This document shows, piece after piece, positions 63,832-64,000 of a DNA stretch of 64,000 nucleotides. Under the pieces are notes generated by a model, which was not told the origin of the DNA, did not search any database, and saw only the letters and a program-made list of their open reading frames with translations. The DNA is from Candidatus Sulfopaludibacter sp. SbA3 (GTDB lineage Bacteria > Acidobacteriota > Terriglobia > Bryobacterales > Bryobacteraceae). The stretch covers positions 1 to 64,000 of the forward strand of contig CAMAVI010000005.1 of assembly GCA_945861625.1 (NCBI GenBank), in the 5' to 3' direction. Made by a program: the position numbers and the translations under genes. Each line of letters opens with the position of its first letter. The stretch's first letter is position 1.

Positions 63832-64000
63832 AAACCCACTGCGCGCATCAGTTCGAGCGCGTTGCTGCGCTCGACCACGCCGGGCCGCAGATGATAGTCG
63901 AAGCGGATCTCGCCGCTCTCGATGTGGTCTTCAAAATGAACATTTCGCGCCCGGTCTCCTAATGGACCAGTGATCTCTGCCAGCGCCAGATCATGCGTGG
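63822..64000 (-). CDS. MutS-family ATPase, C-terminal end (partial)
   Basis: The last 58 codons of a gene that continues beyond the window. THDLALAEITG and HFEDHIESGEIRFDYHLRPG, then SNALELMRAVGL, match the end of the MutS ATPase domain as found in MutS-like proteins without the mismatch-binding domain. The N-terminal part is not visible, so MutS itself cannot be told from relatives. Its stop lies in a tandem repeat. Confidence 0.8.
   Translation of the reverse strand, partial: THDLALAEITGPLGDRARNVHFEDHIESGEIRFDYHLRPGVVERSNALELMRAVGLDV

Overview
The window is about 64 kb of GC-rich bacterial chromosome with ordinary housekeeping genes and no phage, CRISPR array, rRNA or confident tRNA. The gene mix suggests an Acidobacteriota genome of the Solibacter/Bryobacter type. 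The clues are an SBBP-repeat protein, secreted YVTN and SMP-30 propellers, cytochrome c domains fused to oxidoreductases, a PQQ dehydrogenase, DUF4019, DUF4159 and DUF1569 proteins, a small AT-hook-like protein, a futalosine-type menaquinone pair (mqnA-mqnC) and many Tat or Sec-exported hydrolases. This placement is inferred from gene content, not from a marker-gene tree. Layout from the left: a truncated insertion-sequence end and an XRE-type regulator (1-452); ubiX-pheA and a TPR protein (640-2804); a SurA-like lipoprotein (2816-3835); a divergent cupin/TetR pair with twin palindromic operators (3938-5201); a DPP-IV peptidase and a beta-CASP nuclease (5166-8785); mqnA-mqnC (8859-10738); an SBBP propeller, pyrF, a DUF4019 protein and an AT-hook mini-protein (10789-14316); a two-gene transporter operon (14482-17371); a 450-residue exported protein ending in a clear terminator; miaB with a bifunctional nuclease; deoB with a TlpA-like protein; a P-type ATPase running into a flavin oxidase and a LamG protein (24461-28819); and small enzymes to 32.3 kb. 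The middle holds an exported cytochrome c-sugar dehydrogenase fusion (32394-34373), a complete RND efflux operon (membrane-fusion protein, pump and outer-membrane factor, 34383-40301), a cytochrome/copper-monooxygenase-like protein, an S1/P1 nuclease and a DUF4159 protein. After a gene-poor, repeat-bearing gap (43759-44573) come secreted propellers and cupins, the ornithine-to-proline pair rocD-proC with an ArgA-like acetyltransferase, and two exported alpha/beta hydrolases (one without the usual nucleophile serine). A small, visibly AT-richer insert (53.2-54.8 kb) follows, with an orphan HicB, a winged-helix-like protein and a membrane-anchored protein. The right end has a cytochrome c/PQQ alcohol dehydrogenase operon, a duplicated lipocalin-sized exported family with one member reduced to a pseudogene, ruvC-yebC, a beta-lactamase/NamZ fusion likely used in peptidoglycan recycling, phhB and the 3' end of a MutS-family gene. 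The most interesting non-coding signals are a 16-bp motif, GTTCTG-W4-CGGAAC, found three times and only upstream of the XRE regulator/ubiX and the AT-hook gene; the twin TTGACA-N3-TGTCAA operators over the cupin promoter and both start codons; and several dispersed repeat families, one of which supplies the last codons and stop of the S1/P1 nuclease. No single locus is clearly a new defence or mobile system. The best candidates for undescribed biology are the XRE/AT-hook motif regulon and the AT-richer insert.
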